Assembly: GCF_009830285.1 (NCBI RefSeq) | Contig: NZ_WUQX01000001.1 | Span: forward strand, 2,356,501-2,420,500 | From: Sporofaciens musculi | Lineage (GTDB): Bacteria > Bacillota > Clostridia > Lachnospirales > Lachnospiraceae | Length of the DNA: 64,000 nucleotides | Reading direction: 5' to 3' | Part shown: positions 34,243 to 43,896 of the stretch, in pieces | Position numbering within the stretch: the stretch's first letter is position 1 | How the letters are laid out: each line of letters begins with the position of its first letter | Position numbers and translations under genes: made by a program | The notes under the pieces: model-generated | What the model was told of the DNA's origin: nothing | The model's database searches: none | Seen by the model: the letters and a program-made list of their open reading frames with translations, nothing else

Positions 34243-34767
34243 ATGTGTGATGTCAGACTGTTTCGGAGTGCGAAGCTGGATTATGAGACAGCGGCAATGA
34301 TTTGGAAGCATCCCTATCATGATGAAATGATTCTAAATAATGCGGCATACCATTTACAGCAGGCAGTTGAGAAGATATTAAAGGGCGCGTTAGAGTGTGT
34401 AGGCGTGACGGTTCCCAATACACATAGAATCTCCAAACTGGTAAAAATGGTATATGACAATGGGGCGAATCTTACTCTTACAGACTGGATTGACGAGCAT
34501 TCAGAAATGTTGAGCGAGTGGGAAGCCCAGACTCGATATGATATGGATTTTCTTGTGGAGAAACGGAAATTGGATGCTGCTATGGAAGAAATCCGAATTT
34601 TTTTTGAGGTGAATGGACTTCAGAATGAACTGAGAAAAGAACTTGAGGATGGGGCTGTGAAAGAAATGCTGCTTAACTGTTTACCGGAAAAGAAAAGAGA
34701 ATGCAGTGATTTTGAGTTAAACTGTTATTATATCATGTTCAAAAAAAAGATTAAATCTTATAATTAG
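34243..34767 (+). CDS. HEPN domain protein (partner of MNT)
   Basis: 174-aa helical protein whose first ~125 residues match HEPN domains paired with MNT enzymes: NNAAYHLQQAVEKILKGALECVGV and NTHRISKLVKMV are characteristic. I do not see a clear RX4-6H ribonuclease motif, so RNase activity is doubtful. The C-terminal ~45 residues are an extra tail. The open frame begins at 34162, but the ATG at 34243 has GAGGTGAGA upstream and starts the HEPN fold. Likely a toxin-antitoxin-like module with the preceding gene. Confidence 0.8.
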   Translation: MCDVRLFRSAKLDYETAAMIWKHPYHDEMILNNAAYHLQQAVEKILKGALECVGVTVPNTHRISKLVKMVYDNGANLTLTDWIDEHSEMLSEWEAQTRYDMDFLVEKRKLDAAMEEIRIFFEVNGLQNELRKELEDGAVKEMLLNCLPEKKRECSDFELNCYYIMFKKKIKSYN

Positions 34768-34776
34768 GCGGGTATC

Positions 34777-36036
34777 ATGAGAAGGATTGGTATTATCGGA
34801 GGAGGCGCTTCTGGGATTGCCGCGGCAATTACGGCGGCAAGAAACGACAGAAAGGCCCAAGTATTTATCTTAGAGCAGAAGGAGAAAATCGGCAGAAAGC
34901 TTCTTGCTACGGGAAACGGTCGGTGTAATCTGACGAACCGTCAGGCTGTGCCTTCCTGTGCAAAAGTCTGTTACCGCGGAGGAAATATCCAGTTTGTGGA
35001 GGAAGTTTTAAGAGCGTTTAGTTATGAAGATACATTAAAATTCTTTGAATCTATCGGGCTTGTGGTAAAGCTGCGGGGAGATTATGTTTACCCCCGTTCT
35101 GACCAGGCTTCGGCTGTGCTTGAGCTTCTTGAGTTGGAATTAAAACGTCTTGGAGTGGAGGTTTATTGTAACGTCAAGGTGGCGTCTATTGCGTGGGAGG
35201 GTAAGAATTTTTGTATCAGGACAGAGGAGACTTGCTCAGTTAAGTCGTTTAAGGCAGACCGATTGATTCTTGCCAGCGGCGGGCAGGCGGCTTCTTCTCT
35301 TGGCTCGGACGGCAGCGGATATGGACTGGCTAAGGCTCTGAAGCATAGCGTCACTTGCATTGTACCTGCACTGGTACAGCTAAAAGTAAAGGCTCATCCT
35401 TTTGCCAAGGCGTCAGGCGTACGCACAGAGGCAAAGGTGACGGCCCTTATAGACGGTAAAGAGGCTGCGTCGGATACGGGTGAAGTGCAGATTACCGCAT
35501 ATGGGATCTCTGGTATTCCAGTATTCCAGATCAGTCGTTTTATTGCGTTAGGGCTTCATCAAAAGAAGCGTTCTGAGGTTTTGCTTGATTTACTTCCGGA
35601 ATATTCAGAAGATGAGGTATACAGGTTACTTGTGAAAATGGGGGATAAGCGAGATGATTTGACTGCGAAAGAATGGCTTACGGGAATATTTAACCAGAAA
35701 TTAGTCCCGCGGATATTGGAGATGGCAGGAGTAAAAATGCAGACGAGAGTATCAAAGTTGAGTGAAGGCCAGCTTCAGACGGTTGCAAAGAAGTGTAAGC
35801 GGATTATCCTTACGATTCAGGACACCAATGGATTTGAAAACGCCCAGGTCTGCGCCGGAGGAGTGCGGACGAAGGAGGTCTGTCCTCAGACAATGGAATC
35901 TCTGCGTACGAAAGGCGTATATCTTACGGGGGAATTGTTGGATGTGGACGGTATCTGCGGAGGGTTTAACCTGCAGTGGGCGTGGGCTACCGGATGTATC
36001 GCAGGAAAAGCGTCTGTTATGAGGAAGAAAAAATGA
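34777..36036 (+). CDS. HI0933/BaiN-like flavoprotein oxidoreductase
   Basis: 419-aa FAD protein of the HI0933 family. N-terminal Rossmann motif GIIGGGASGIAAAI, then LLATGNGRCNLTN (FAD contact) and the C-terminal GGVRTKEVCPQTMESL and GICGGFNLQWAWATGCIAG. A relative, BaiN, acts in gut bile-acid 7-dehydroxylation, but most members have no proven substrate. ATGA overlap with the AraC regulator downstream suggests coupling. Confidence 0.9.
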   Translation: MRRIGIIGGGASGIAAAITAARNDRKAQVFILEQKEKIGRKLLATGNGRCNLTNRQAVPSCAKVCYRGGNIQFVEEVLRAFSYEDTLKFFESIGLVVKLRGDYVYPRSDQASAVLELLELELKRLGVEVYCNVKVASIAWEGKNFCIRTEETCSVKSFKADRLILASGGQAASSLGSDGSGYGLAKALKHSVTCIVPALVQLKVKAHPFAKASGVRTEAKVTALIDGKEAASDTGEVQITAYGISGIPVFQISRFIALGLHQKKRSEVLLDLLPEYSEDEVYRLLVKMGDKRDDLTAKEWLTGIFNQKLVPRILEMAGVKMQTRVSKLSEGQLQTVAKKCKRIILTIQDTNGFENAQVCAGGVRTKEVCPQTMESLRTKGVYLTGELLDVDGICGGFNLQWAWATGCIAGKASVMRKKK

Positions 36037-36872
36037 TTACAAAAGAAGTAATCAACCAGGCCATCGACTATATTTTACAACATATCGAAGAAGATATAAC
36101 CCTTGAGGATGTGGCAGAATATAGTCATTTTTCAAAGTATTATTTTAGCCGCCTTTTCAAAGAGCAGACAGGGGAGAGTGTCTACGGGTTTATCAAACGG
36201 GTGAAGCTTGAGCAGAGCGCGTTTCGGCTCAAGACAGAGCAGGAACGAAGGATTACGGAGATTGGTGCAGACTATGGCTACAGCTCGTCCAATTACAGTT
36301 GGGCGTTTCGCAAGCATTATAGCATGACGCCCGTTGATTGGAGAAGACAGAGCTGTTTTTCCTCCATGGCCCATCCCTTCTTTCATCACGAAAGCTGGCA
36401 GGCGGAGAGCTTTGAAGTCTGTGACAGCAAGATAACCATTGAAAATATTCCGGATTATTATGTGATTTATGAGAGGCGTTTTGGCAGTTATGAGGATCTC
36501 AGAAGAGATTGGGATGGTTTTATCGAAAAATATCAGGAGTATATCACAGCAAAGACTAAGCTTCTGGAGAGAACGTATGACGATCCGGCTGTGACAAGCG
36601 CCGGACACTGTCTGTATGATGTCTGTATGAGCGTCGGTGAGGATTGTGCCCTTAAAAATACGGCAAAGATTCAGGGCGGAAGATGTATTGTGTATCATTT
36701 TAAGGGACACGCAAAGCAGATTTATGCGGCATATCAGACCATATTTCTGGTATGGCTGCCAAAGACCTCTTATGAACTGGACGCGACGAAAAGTCTGTTT
36801 GACATTTACCATGCGGTAGATAGTGAGACGATGTATATGGAGTTGGATATCTGTATTCCTGTGAAAGAATAG
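36033..36872 (+). CDS. AraC-family regulator with GyrI-like effector domain
   Basis: 279-aa regulator. Two HTH motifs fill residues 1-110 (ITLEDVAEYSHFSKYYFSRLFK and ITEIGADYGYSSSNYSWAFRKHY); a GyrI-like ligand-binding domain follows (about 125-278), as in Rob/BmrR-type multidrug sensors. The open frame extends to 35976, but the ATG at 36033 overlaps the upstream stop (ATGA) and starts the HTH domain as usual. The damaged MATE transporter gene just downstream may have been its target; this is inference. Confidence 0.88.
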   Translation: MITKEVINQAIDYILQHIEEDITLEDVAEYSHFSKYYFSRLFKEQTGESVYGFIKRVKLEQSAFRLKTEQERRITEIGADYGYSSSNYSWAFRKHYSMTPVDWRRQSCFSSMAHPFFHHESWQAESFEVCDSKITIENIPDYYVIYERRFGSYEDLRRDWDGFIEKYQEYITAKTKLLERTYDDPAVTSAGHCLYDVCMSVGEDCALKNTAKIQGGRCIVYHFKGHAKQIYAAYQTIFLVWLPKTSYELDATKSLFDIYHAVDSETMYMELDICIPVKE

Positions 36873-36949
36873 GGCAAGAATTCAGAAGTATATTATTAGG
36901 TTCCTTCTTATAATGGATGTGTATTACATGATTAAAGGAGGAATTTTTT

Positions 36950-37537
36950 ATGAACTTGGAGCAGTTAAAACAGGACACAACAAAGATGATATGGCAGTTT
37001 TCGATTCCGGCGATCATCTCCATGGTTCTTACTTCTCTGATTACGATTGCAGGATATGTGGCGTATGCGTTTAGTATGGTGATTGTGGGATTCGGGCAGG
37101 GCACAAGCCCGCTGATTAGTTTTGCCTATGGCGCTAAGGAGAAGATACTTGCCGCCCATATCCGGAGGCGGACGAATCGCTATGTCTGCTGCGCAGGAAT
37201 AGTTGTTTTCCTTCTGATGGCGGCAGGAATGGAATGGTACAGCAGGTTATTCGTGCAAAATGAACGTGTAGAAGGAATGATTCAATCGGGGATGCTGATT
37301 TTTATGACTTCATTTTTCTTTTCAGGTGTAAATGCTATTACATCGTTTTATTATACTGCCACAGGCCGCGCTTTTGAGTCTGCTGTGATTTCTGCGTCCC
37401 GTGGGCTGGTGGTTCTGCTGGCATGTATCTTCACTCTGCCGTTTCTGTTTGGAATGACAGGGGTGTGGCTGGCCGCGCCTGTGACAGAAGGGATTACCCT
37501 TGGGATTACGTTGTACTTTTTGCGTTCCCGACAATGA
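36950..37537 (+). pseudogene. MATE efflux transporter with large in-frame internal deletion
   Basis: 195-aa protein whose first ~35 residues match the start of MepA-like MATE transporters (MIWQFSIPAIISMVLTSLITIA) and then jumps to sequence of the second half (VGFGQGTSPLISFAYGA to the VTEGITL end). Normal MATE proteins are about 450 aa with 12 helices; this one keeps about five or six. The frame is uninterrupted and the RBS (AAAGGAGG) is good, so a shortened protein may be made, but it cannot form a normal transporter. It follows the AraC regulator. Confidence 0.7.
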
Positions 37538-37567
37538 AAATACAATAGAGGTTGTGAGGTGAATATT

Positions 37568-38056
37568 ATGGGATTAGAATTTGTTCCTGCCTACGGGTAT
37601 CCGAAGGAGGTGGGAGAGCTTTTTTCAGAGTATACGGATATGCTGATTGCCGGTGATCCTTCGTTTAAGGAATATCTTGACATTCAGAATTATGACGAAG
37701 AATTAGAGCATTTGGAGAGTAAATACGGGCTTCCTTATGGCAGGCTGTATCTGGTGTATTATGACCATGAGCTGGCGGGGTGCATTGGGCTTAGGAGGCT
37801 TGATGATAGAAATTGTGAGATGAAGCGGCTGTATGTAAGGCCAAAGTTTCGCGGAAAGCAGATCGGGAATCAGCTTGTCCAAAGGATCATAGATGATGCA
37901 CGAAGGGAAAAGTATTCCCATATGCTGTTAGATACATTGCCTTTTCTTAAGAGTGCAATCCATCTTTATCAGGAGTATGGATTTTATGAGATTGAGAGCT
38001 ATAATGACAGTCCAATGGATACGTCTATTTATATGAAAAAGGATTTGAGTTTATGA
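37568..38056 (+). CDS. GNAT family N-acetyltransferase
   Basis: 162-aa acetyltransferase with the GNAT core: LAGCIGLRRL, CEMKRLYVRPKFRGKQIGNQLVQRII (acetyl-CoA-binding motif A) and LYQEYGFYEIE. Acceptor unknown. The ATG at 37568 is chosen because GAGGTG lies before it; a GTG at 37559 is the alternative. Stands between the MATE remnant and a DUF3795 gene. Confidence 0.9.
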   Translation: MGLEFVPAYGYPKEVGELFSEYTDMLIAGDPSFKEYLDIQNYDEELEHLESKYGLPYGRLYLVYYDHELAGCIGLRRLDDRNCEMKRLYVRPKFRGKQIGNQLVQRIIDDARREKYSHMLLDTLPFLKSAIHLYQEYGFYEIESYNDSPMDTSIYMKKDLSL

Positions 38057-38219
38057 TTGACATATCATCATCTGGTACGGAAGATATTTGCTCAAAATCT
38101 GTGATTTTCTGCGGATGTATTTAGGCTCTTGACAGTTGCTTTCTTCCATATTGCAGATAGATGCTGTATAATATACAATGATTTACAAATGAAATAGAAG
38201 ATTACTAGGAGGGTAATTT

Positions 38220-38657
38220 ATGTCATCAATATGCAAAATGGACTGCTGCCATCAATGTGACAGACAGAAGGATTGCGGCGGCTGTACAAAGACAGACGGC
38301 CATCCCTTTGGAGGCAGGTGTGTTGCGGCTGAATGTATAAAGCAAGAAGGGATAGAGGCATTTTTTCGTCTGAAGGATAGCCTGATTGCCGAGATTAACT
38401 CACTTGGTATCCCATATTTGCAGGTTAATGACTTGGAGTTGCTGAATGGTTTTTTTGTTAATCTGGAGTATACGCTTCCCAATGGACAGTTAGTAAAATT
38501 TCTTAAGGATAACAACGTATATTTGGGAAATCAGATAGAGATTCCAAAGAGTGACAGATGTTATGGCCTGGTTGCCGACGAGCAGTATCTTCTTGTGTGT
38601 GAATATGGGTGCGAAGGGGCAGACCCAGAGATTGTCCTATATAAGAAAATCGGGTGA
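38220..38657 (+). CDS. DUF3795 cysteine-rich protein
   Basis: 145-aa protein with a cysteine-rich N-terminus (C5, C9, C10, C13, C19, C22, then GHPFGGRC) typical of DUF3795 proteins, which probably bind zinc or an Fe-S cluster; the function is unknown. The C-terminal part (about 55-145) is an alpha/beta region without a named domain. RBS AGGAGGG. Single gene with spacers of about 160 and 130 nt on its sides. Confidence 0.78.
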   Translation: MSSICKMDCCHQCDRQKDCGGCTKTDGHPFGGRCVAAECIKQEGIEAFFRLKDSLIAEINSLGIPYLQVNDLELLNGFFVNLEYTLPNGQLVKFLKDNNVYLGNQIEIPKSDRCYGLVADEQYLLVCEYGCEGADPEIVLYKKIG

Positions 38658-38790
38658 ACAATGTAGTACCAAGAAAATTACATGATAGGTCAAAATCCAG
38701 TTTTAAGTATATTTTACGCTTTATACGGCAGCCTTTTTGTTGTATAATAAACTCCATGATAATTAGGAATAATCAAAATGGAGGTCATCT

Positions 38791-40386
38791 ATGGGAAGCT
38801 ATCTGAATCCAGGAAGCAAGGGTTTTCGGGAAAGTTTGAATTCCGCAATCTATATAGATAAAACAGGTCTGATTGAAAAAATGAATAGGCTTCTGAATAC
38901 ACGGCAGAAGTTTATCTGTGTCAGCCGGCCAAGGCGTTTTGGAAAATCGGTGGCAGCAGACATGCTGGCTGCGTACTATGGCCAAAGCGAAGGTTCGGCA
39001 GAATTATTCGAGAATTTAGAAATCAGCCATTCAGAATCATATAGAAAGCATTTGAAGCAATATGATGTGATTCAGATTAATATGCAGGATTTTTTAAGCG
39101 TAACTAACAGTGTAGATGAAATGTTGTCTAAACTTTGTGAATATCTTATTTTTGATTTGAAAGATTATTTTGCAAATGTGCGCTTTCGGGATGAGGATAA
39201 TCTGATTCAGGTTATGAAGGATATCTTTGCCAAAACAAAACATTCTTTTATTATATTAATTGACGAGTGGGACTGTCTGTTCCGTGAGTACCAGCAAGAC
39301 AAAGATGCCCAGAAGAAATACCTTGATTTCCTCAGGGCATGGCTAAAGGATAAGGATTACGTAGCATTAGCCTACATGACCGGAATCCTTCCCATTAAGA
39401 AATACGGCTCTCACTCTGCCCTTAATATGTTTATCGAGTATTCCATGACGGCGCCTGGCGAGCTGGCTGAATATTTCGGCTTCACTGAAAATGAAGTGGA
39501 GGTCCTTTGCAGAGAGTATGAGATGAGTTTTGAAGAAACAAAGGCATGGTACGACGGTTACCGTCTTGTAACCCATACCAGAAAGGGTGACCTTCATTAT
39601 TGTATGTACAGCCCCAAGTCCGTGGTGGAGGCAATGCTCAGGCATAGATTTGGGACATACTGGAACCAGACTGAAACCTATGAGGCCCTTAAGGTTTATA
39701 TCCAGATGGATATGGACGGCCTAAAGAATGATGTGATACGTATGCTGGCAAGAGAAGAAGTACGTATTAACACAGGGACCTTTGAAAATGATATGACTAC
39801 ATTCGCAACTAAGGATGATGTCTTAACGCTGTTGGTGCATCTGGGATACCTGACTTATGACAGCGCAAAGGAAACGGTTTCCATTCCCAACAAGGAGGTT
39901 TCACAGGAGTATGTGAATGCCATCAGCACCATGGACTGGCACGAGGTCATCCATTCGGTGAACGCCTCCCGAAAGCTTCTGAGAGCGCTGTGGCAGATGG
40001 ATAGCCAGGCTGTGGCAGATGGTATTGACCACGCCCATAAAGAGATTTCATTTCTCAAGTATAATGATGAGAATTCACTAAGCTGTACGATTAACCTGGC
40101 GTTCTATTTTGCCAGAGAGTATTATACGATTGTACGGGAGCTGCCAGGTGGGAAAGGCTTTGCGGATATCTGCCTTATACCGAGGAAATTGCATCTGGAT
40201 AAGCCGGCTGTGGTGATTGAGCTTAAATGGGATAAAGACGTAACTGGTGCAATCGCTCAGATAAAAGACAGGAAATATGTAGACGCTTTGAAGGATTACC
40301 AGGGAAATCTGCTTCTTGCAGGAATCAGTTATGACAGAAGATCAAAGAAGCATACTTGTGTGATCGAGCGCACGAAACTAAACTGA
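38791..40386 (+). CDS. AAA-ATPase-like / PD-(D/E)XK nuclease-like protein
   Basis: 531-aa member of a family abundant in gut Firmicutes and Bacteroidetes: N-terminal AAA-ATPase-like domain with the modified P-loop SRPRRFGKS (45-53) and Walker B-like IILIDEWD, and a C-terminal PD-(D/E)XK domain (GFADICLIPR...VIELKWD). The biological role is unknown; mobile-element or defence roles have been proposed for such families. RBS GGAGG. Intact and single-copy in this window. Confidence 0.9.
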   Translation: MGSYLNPGSKGFRESLNSAIYIDKTGLIEKMNRLLNTRQKFICVSRPRRFGKSVAADMLAAYYGQSEGSAELFENLEISHSESYRKHLKQYDVIQINMQDFLSVTNSVDEMLSKLCEYLIFDLKDYFANVRFRDEDNLIQVMKDIFAKTKHSFIILIDEWDCLFREYQQDKDAQKKYLDFLRAWLKDKDYVALAYMTGILPIKKYGSHSALNMFIEYSMTAPGELAEYFGFTENEVEVLCREYEMSFEETKAWYDGYRLVTHTRKGDLHYCMYSPKSVVEAMLRHRFGTYWNQTETYEALKVYIQMDMDGLKNDVIRMLAREEVRINTGTFENDMTTFATKDDVLTLLVHLGYLTYDSAKETVSIPNKEVSQEYVNAISTMDWHEVIHSVNASRKLLRALWQMDSQAVADGIDHAHKEISFLKYNDENSLSCTINLAFYFAREYYTIVRELPGGKGFADICLIPRKLHLDKPAVVIELKWDKDVTGAIAQIKDRKYVDALKDYQGNLLLAGISYDRRSKKHTCVIERTKLN

Positions 40387-40405
40387 AAGAAACGAGGAAG
40401 ATATC

Positions 40406-41062
40406 ATGCAAAAGAAAACCGGAAACTTAATTATTACTGGAATATGGGTGCTTCTGTTTATTCTTTTCACAGTTTTAGTACAAACCGTGGATGTCCATAC
40501 CATTGGCCCCAAGAGTTCGAGCGTAGGCTTCGCCTCTGTGAACGCTCTTGTACATGAAAAACTGGGAGTCCACAGGCTTTGGTATTCGATTACATATTGG
40601 CTCGGTTTTGTTCCGCTGTCCACAGCGGGGATTTTTGCAGTAATCGGTTTGATGCAGCTTGTCCGTAGAAAAAGTCTCTTTAAGGTGGATAAGAGCATCA
40701 TCGCCCTTGGCGTTTTTTATGCAGCCACTATAGGGGTGTATGTTCTCTTTGAATTCTACATCGTGAACTACAGACCGATTCTGATTAACGGGTATCTGGA
40801 GGCCTCGTATCCTTCCTCCCATACCATGCTGGCCTGCTGTTTTATGGCCGCCGCCATGCTGGAGTGCAATATTCTGATTAGAGACAGACAGATTAATATC
40901 ATTATCCAAATTGTTTCGATTATCATCATGGCAGTAATGGTAATTGGCCGGCTGATTTCAGGCGCCCATTGGTTCACGGATATTATAGGGGGCTTATTAA
41001 TCAGCGGCGCACTGATTATGGGACTGTATTCTGCTTTATCAATGTTTCCAAAAAAGCGGTAA
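40406..41062 (+). CDS. PAP2-family membrane phosphatase
   Basis: 218-aa membrane protein of the PAP2 superfamily with about six helices. Catalytic motifs: NYRPI (about 117-121), YPSSHTM (about 131-137) and GRLISGAHWFTDIIGG, which carries the active-site histidine and aspartate. Relatives dephosphorylate phosphatidic acid or undecaprenyl pyrophosphate; the substrate here is not determined. It starts 19 nt after the AAA gene. Confidence 0.88.
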   Translation: MQKKTGNLIITGIWVLLFILFTVLVQTVDVHTIGPKSSSVGFASVNALVHEKLGVHRLWYSITYWLGFVPLSTAGIFAVIGLMQLVRRKSLFKVDKSIIALGVFYAATIGVYVLFEFYIVNYRPILINGYLEASYPSSHTMLACCFMAAAMLECNILIRDRQINIIIQIVSIIIMAVMVIGRLISGAHWFTDIIGGLLISGALIMGLYSALSMFPKKR

Positions 41063-41150
41063 AGGATACGAAGACGCAAGCTTTTGCGGCAGATAAAAGC
41101 AGGACAAAAAATATCTATCAAAATAGTGTTCAGCTAACAGGTGAGAGATT

Positions 41151-42890
41151 ATGATTCGGATTAGTCAGTTAAAATTGGATATCCATCACACAGAGGCGGA
41201 CTTAAGGGCAAAGCTTTTGAGGCTTCTTCGCATCAGGGAGGATGAGCTTATATCCTATACACGAAAGAAGCAATCCCTGGATGCCCGAAAAAAGCCTCAG
41301 CTTTTTTATGTCTATACCATAGATGTGAAAGTAAAAAATGAAAACGGAATAAAAAAGCATTTCCGAAAACAGAAGATTTCAAACATCCTGTTTCAGCCAG
41401 AGGAGAAGGAATATCTTTTGTGTGCCTGCGGAACAAGGCCATTGGCTCATCGTCCGGTGATAATCGGGACAGGACCGGCAGGATTATTCTGTGGTTATGA
41501 GCTTGCCCGCCTTGGATACCGTCCAATTCTGTTGGAGAGGGGGGCGCCTGTAGAAGAACGGATGAAGGATGTGGAGGAATTCTGGTCTTTGGGAGTTCTT
41601 AAGCGCAATTCAAACGTCCAGTTTGGAGAGGGCGGGGCAGGGACGTTCTCGGACGGGAAGCTGAATACACTGGTCAACGACCCTATGGGAAGAAATGAAC
41701 GGGTTCTGGAGATTTTCGTGGAAAACGGAGCGCCGAAGGATATTTTATACCAGAATAAGCCCCATATCGGGACGGATATACTGGTAAAAGTGGTACAAAA
41801 TATGCGGGAATTTATCATTTCCCATGGAGGAGAGGTCAGGTTTCATTCCCAGGTAACAGATGTTGTCGTAACACAGGAGGATGGCCTTGAGAAATTGTCT
41901 GCATTGAAAGTGTGCAGACATTTGAGCCTTAAAGAAAAGAGAGAAAGAAATAGGGCAAAGGAGGCAGAAAAGAAAGCAGTACAGGATTTGTATGTTCTGA
42001 ATACAGAGCTTGCGGTGCTTGCCATTGGGCATAGCGCCCGTGATACCTTTAAAATGCTTAGAAATCGCAATATTTCCATGGAGGCAAAAGCATTTGCCGT
42101 AGGAATTCGTATAGAGCACCCTCAGGAAATGATTAATCTGGCGCAGTACGGAACGGCTTATGATGGTGAGCTATTTGCGGCGTCCTATAAATTGACAGCG
42201 AAGCTTTCAGATGGAAGGGGCGTTTACACCTTCTGTATGTGTCCCGGCGGCTATGTGGTCAACGCTTCCTCTGAGGAAGGCCGTCTGGCGGTGAACGGCA
42301 TGAGTTACCGTGCAAGAGACGGAAGGAATGCCAACAGCGCCGTGGTGGTAACGGTTACGCCCAAAGATTATAGGAATTTTGTTTCATCTGAAACATCTTC
42401 CCTAATAGGAGAGACAGGAGAGAATTGGGAAATGGACGCCCCCCTTGTGGGCGTGGAATTCCAGCGTAGGCTTGAAGAAGCCGCATACCAGGCAGGCGGT
42501 GGAAAGATTCCGGTTCAGCTTTTTAAAGACTTCTGTGAGAACCGTCCATCCCATGGTCCCCAGGAGATCGAACCGCAGATGAAAGGCGGTTACACATGGG
42601 GAAATGTAAGGGCCATTTTTCCGGAAGAACTGGCGAAGGCCATAGAAGAAGGCATCCATTCTTTTGGAAAGCGTTTGAAGGGCTACGACCGGCCGGACGC
42701 CCTAATTTCCGGCGTCGAGAGTCGAACCTCGTCTCCGGTGCGTATCTTAAGGGACGATACTTTGCAGAGTAAGGCAGAGGGACTCTACCCTTGCGGTGAA
42801 GGCGCGGGCTACGCAGGAGGAATCACCTCAGCCGCGATCGACGGTCTTAAGGTTGCCCAGACAATCGTTGAAGAATACAGCCCCTTTTAA
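41151..42890 (+). CDS. FAD-dependent dehydrogenase (COG2509 type)
   Basis: 579-aa uncharacterised flavoprotein common in Clostridia. An N-terminal ~100-residue extension precedes the FAD motif PVIIGTGPAGLFCGYELARLG (about 103-123); further blocks are GEGGAGTFSDGKLNT and the C-terminal GAGYAGGITSAAIDGLKVAQ that completes the FAD site. Substrate unknown. The gene ends tail-to-tail with the minus-strand gene at 42887, overlapping by 4 nt. Confidence 0.9.
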   Translation: MIRISQLKLDIHHTEADLRAKLLRLLRIREDELISYTRKKQSLDARKKPQLFYVYTIDVKVKNENGIKKHFRKQKISNILFQPEEKEYLLCACGTRPLAHRPVIIGTGPAGLFCGYELARLGYRPILLERGAPVEERMKDVEEFWSLGVLKRNSNVQFGEGGAGTFSDGKLNTLVNDPMGRNERVLEIFVENGAPKDILYQNKPHIGTDILVKVVQNMREFIISHGGEVRFHSQVTDVVVTQEDGLEKLSALKVCRHLSLKEKRERNRAKEAEKKAVQDLYVLNTELAVLAIGHSARDTFKMLRNRNISMEAKAFAVGIRIEHPQEMINLAQYGTAYDGELFAASYKLTAKLSDGRGVYTFCMCPGGYVVNASSEEGRLAVNGMSYRARDGRNANSAVVVTVTPKDYRNFVSSETSSLIGETGENWEMDAPLVGVEFQRRLEEAAYQAGGGKIPVQLFKDFCENRPSHGPQEIEPQMKGGYTWGNVRAIFPEELAKAIEEGIHSFGKRLKGYDRPDALISGVESRTSSPVRILRDDTLQSKAEGLYPCGEGAGYAGGITSAAIDGLKVAQTIVEEYSPF

Positions 42891-43399
42891 GGATGAAAAG
42901 TCTGTTTCCGGCATTTTGAGTACAGACAGACCGCGCTGATTACATCCGTCACAAAAAACAGATGCAGGATAATATAGAGAAGGGCGGATTGGTTTGAGAT
43001 TCGTCCTTCTTTTCTTAATCTCATGGAAGCGCTGATTCCGTACATAGACGAGGTCAGTATCAGGCACACATCCACCACAGCCAGAGCCGACACAAGAATC
43101 GGCGTCACAATAATAAACGCAGGCACCACCATGGCAAGCATCAAAAGCAGCGCCATAGCAAACACTCCGGCATAAAAGGGAATATGAGACAGCTTGATTA
43201 CCATATCCCAGAATGCCAGACTGCGTCCATCCTCCTTATGGGGATAAGACCATGCGTTCCATATGTTAAAACCATAGATAACGACAGAGAACAAAAGATA
43301 AAGGGGCAGGGTTTTGCGAACCGGCAAAACCATAACAAAGACCGATAAATACGGCGCTATAATCAAGATAATGGGAAGAATTCTTCTTAAGTTTTTCAT
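42887..43399 (-). CDS. Hypothetical four-helix membrane protein
   Basis: 170-aa integral membrane protein with about four to five hydrophobic segments (around 8-26, 32-48, 72-95, 95-118 and 138-160). It resembles small uncharacterised Lachnospiraceae membrane proteins; no named function. It is convergent with the COG2509 gene and divergent from the DUF4321 gene. The start ATG has AAAGGGAAA upstream. Confidence 0.75.
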   Translation of the reverse strand: MKNLRRILPIILIIAPYLSVFVMVLPVRKTLPLYLLFSVVIYGFNIWNAWSYPHKEDGRSLAFWDMVIKLSHIPFYAGVFAMALLLMLAMVVPAFIIVTPILVSALAVVDVCLILTSSMYGISASMRLRKEGRISNQSALLYIILHLFFVTDVISAVCLYSKCRKQTFHP

Positions 43400-43623
43400 A
43401 ACATTTCCCTTTCATGTACAAACTAAAAATCTATATTTATTGTACTACTTTCCCCCTTCAATTACAATTCTATGAAGCGTTCATTTTACTCAGAAAATCC
43501 CACCCTTTTCGACATTCCTTAATGCAGTTTAAGAAATTTTTAATGTGATAGCCCTATACACCGTTTCCGAAATATGGTAAAATGTATTGAGTTTTTAGAT
43601 AGACAAAACGAGGAGGAGTACAT

Positions 43624-43884
43624 ATGAAGGGAGCAGGAGGCAAGAATTCCTGGGCTTTATTCCTGTTTATCCTGACAGGAATCGTACTTGGAGGTTTTAT
43701 TGGTATGCTGGCTGAGGGAGTGCCGGCATTAAGCTGGTTGGCATACGGTCAGTCCTTTGGGCTTCAGGAGCCTGTGGTCTTGAATTTCGGGATTTTGGTG
43801 CTGACATTCGGCCTGTCAATCAAGATTACCATTGCAAGTATTGTAGGTGTGATTCTTGCTGTCATTATTTATCGTTTCTTATAG
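43624..43884 (+). CDS. DUF4321 membrane protein
   Basis: 86-aa membrane protein with two hydrophobic segments (about 10-32 and 55-84), matching DUF4321, found in Clostridia next to radC or mreB as here. Function unknown. RBS GAGGAGG. A TGGTAAAAT extended -10 element lies about 45 nt upstream. It may head the radC-mreBCD cluster. Confidence 0.85.
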   Translation: MKGAGGKNSWALFLFILTGIVLGGFIGMLAEGVPALSWLAYGQSFGLQEPVVLNFGILVLTFGLSIKITIASIVGVILAVIIYRFL

Positions 43885-43896
43885 AGTCTGTTATAA

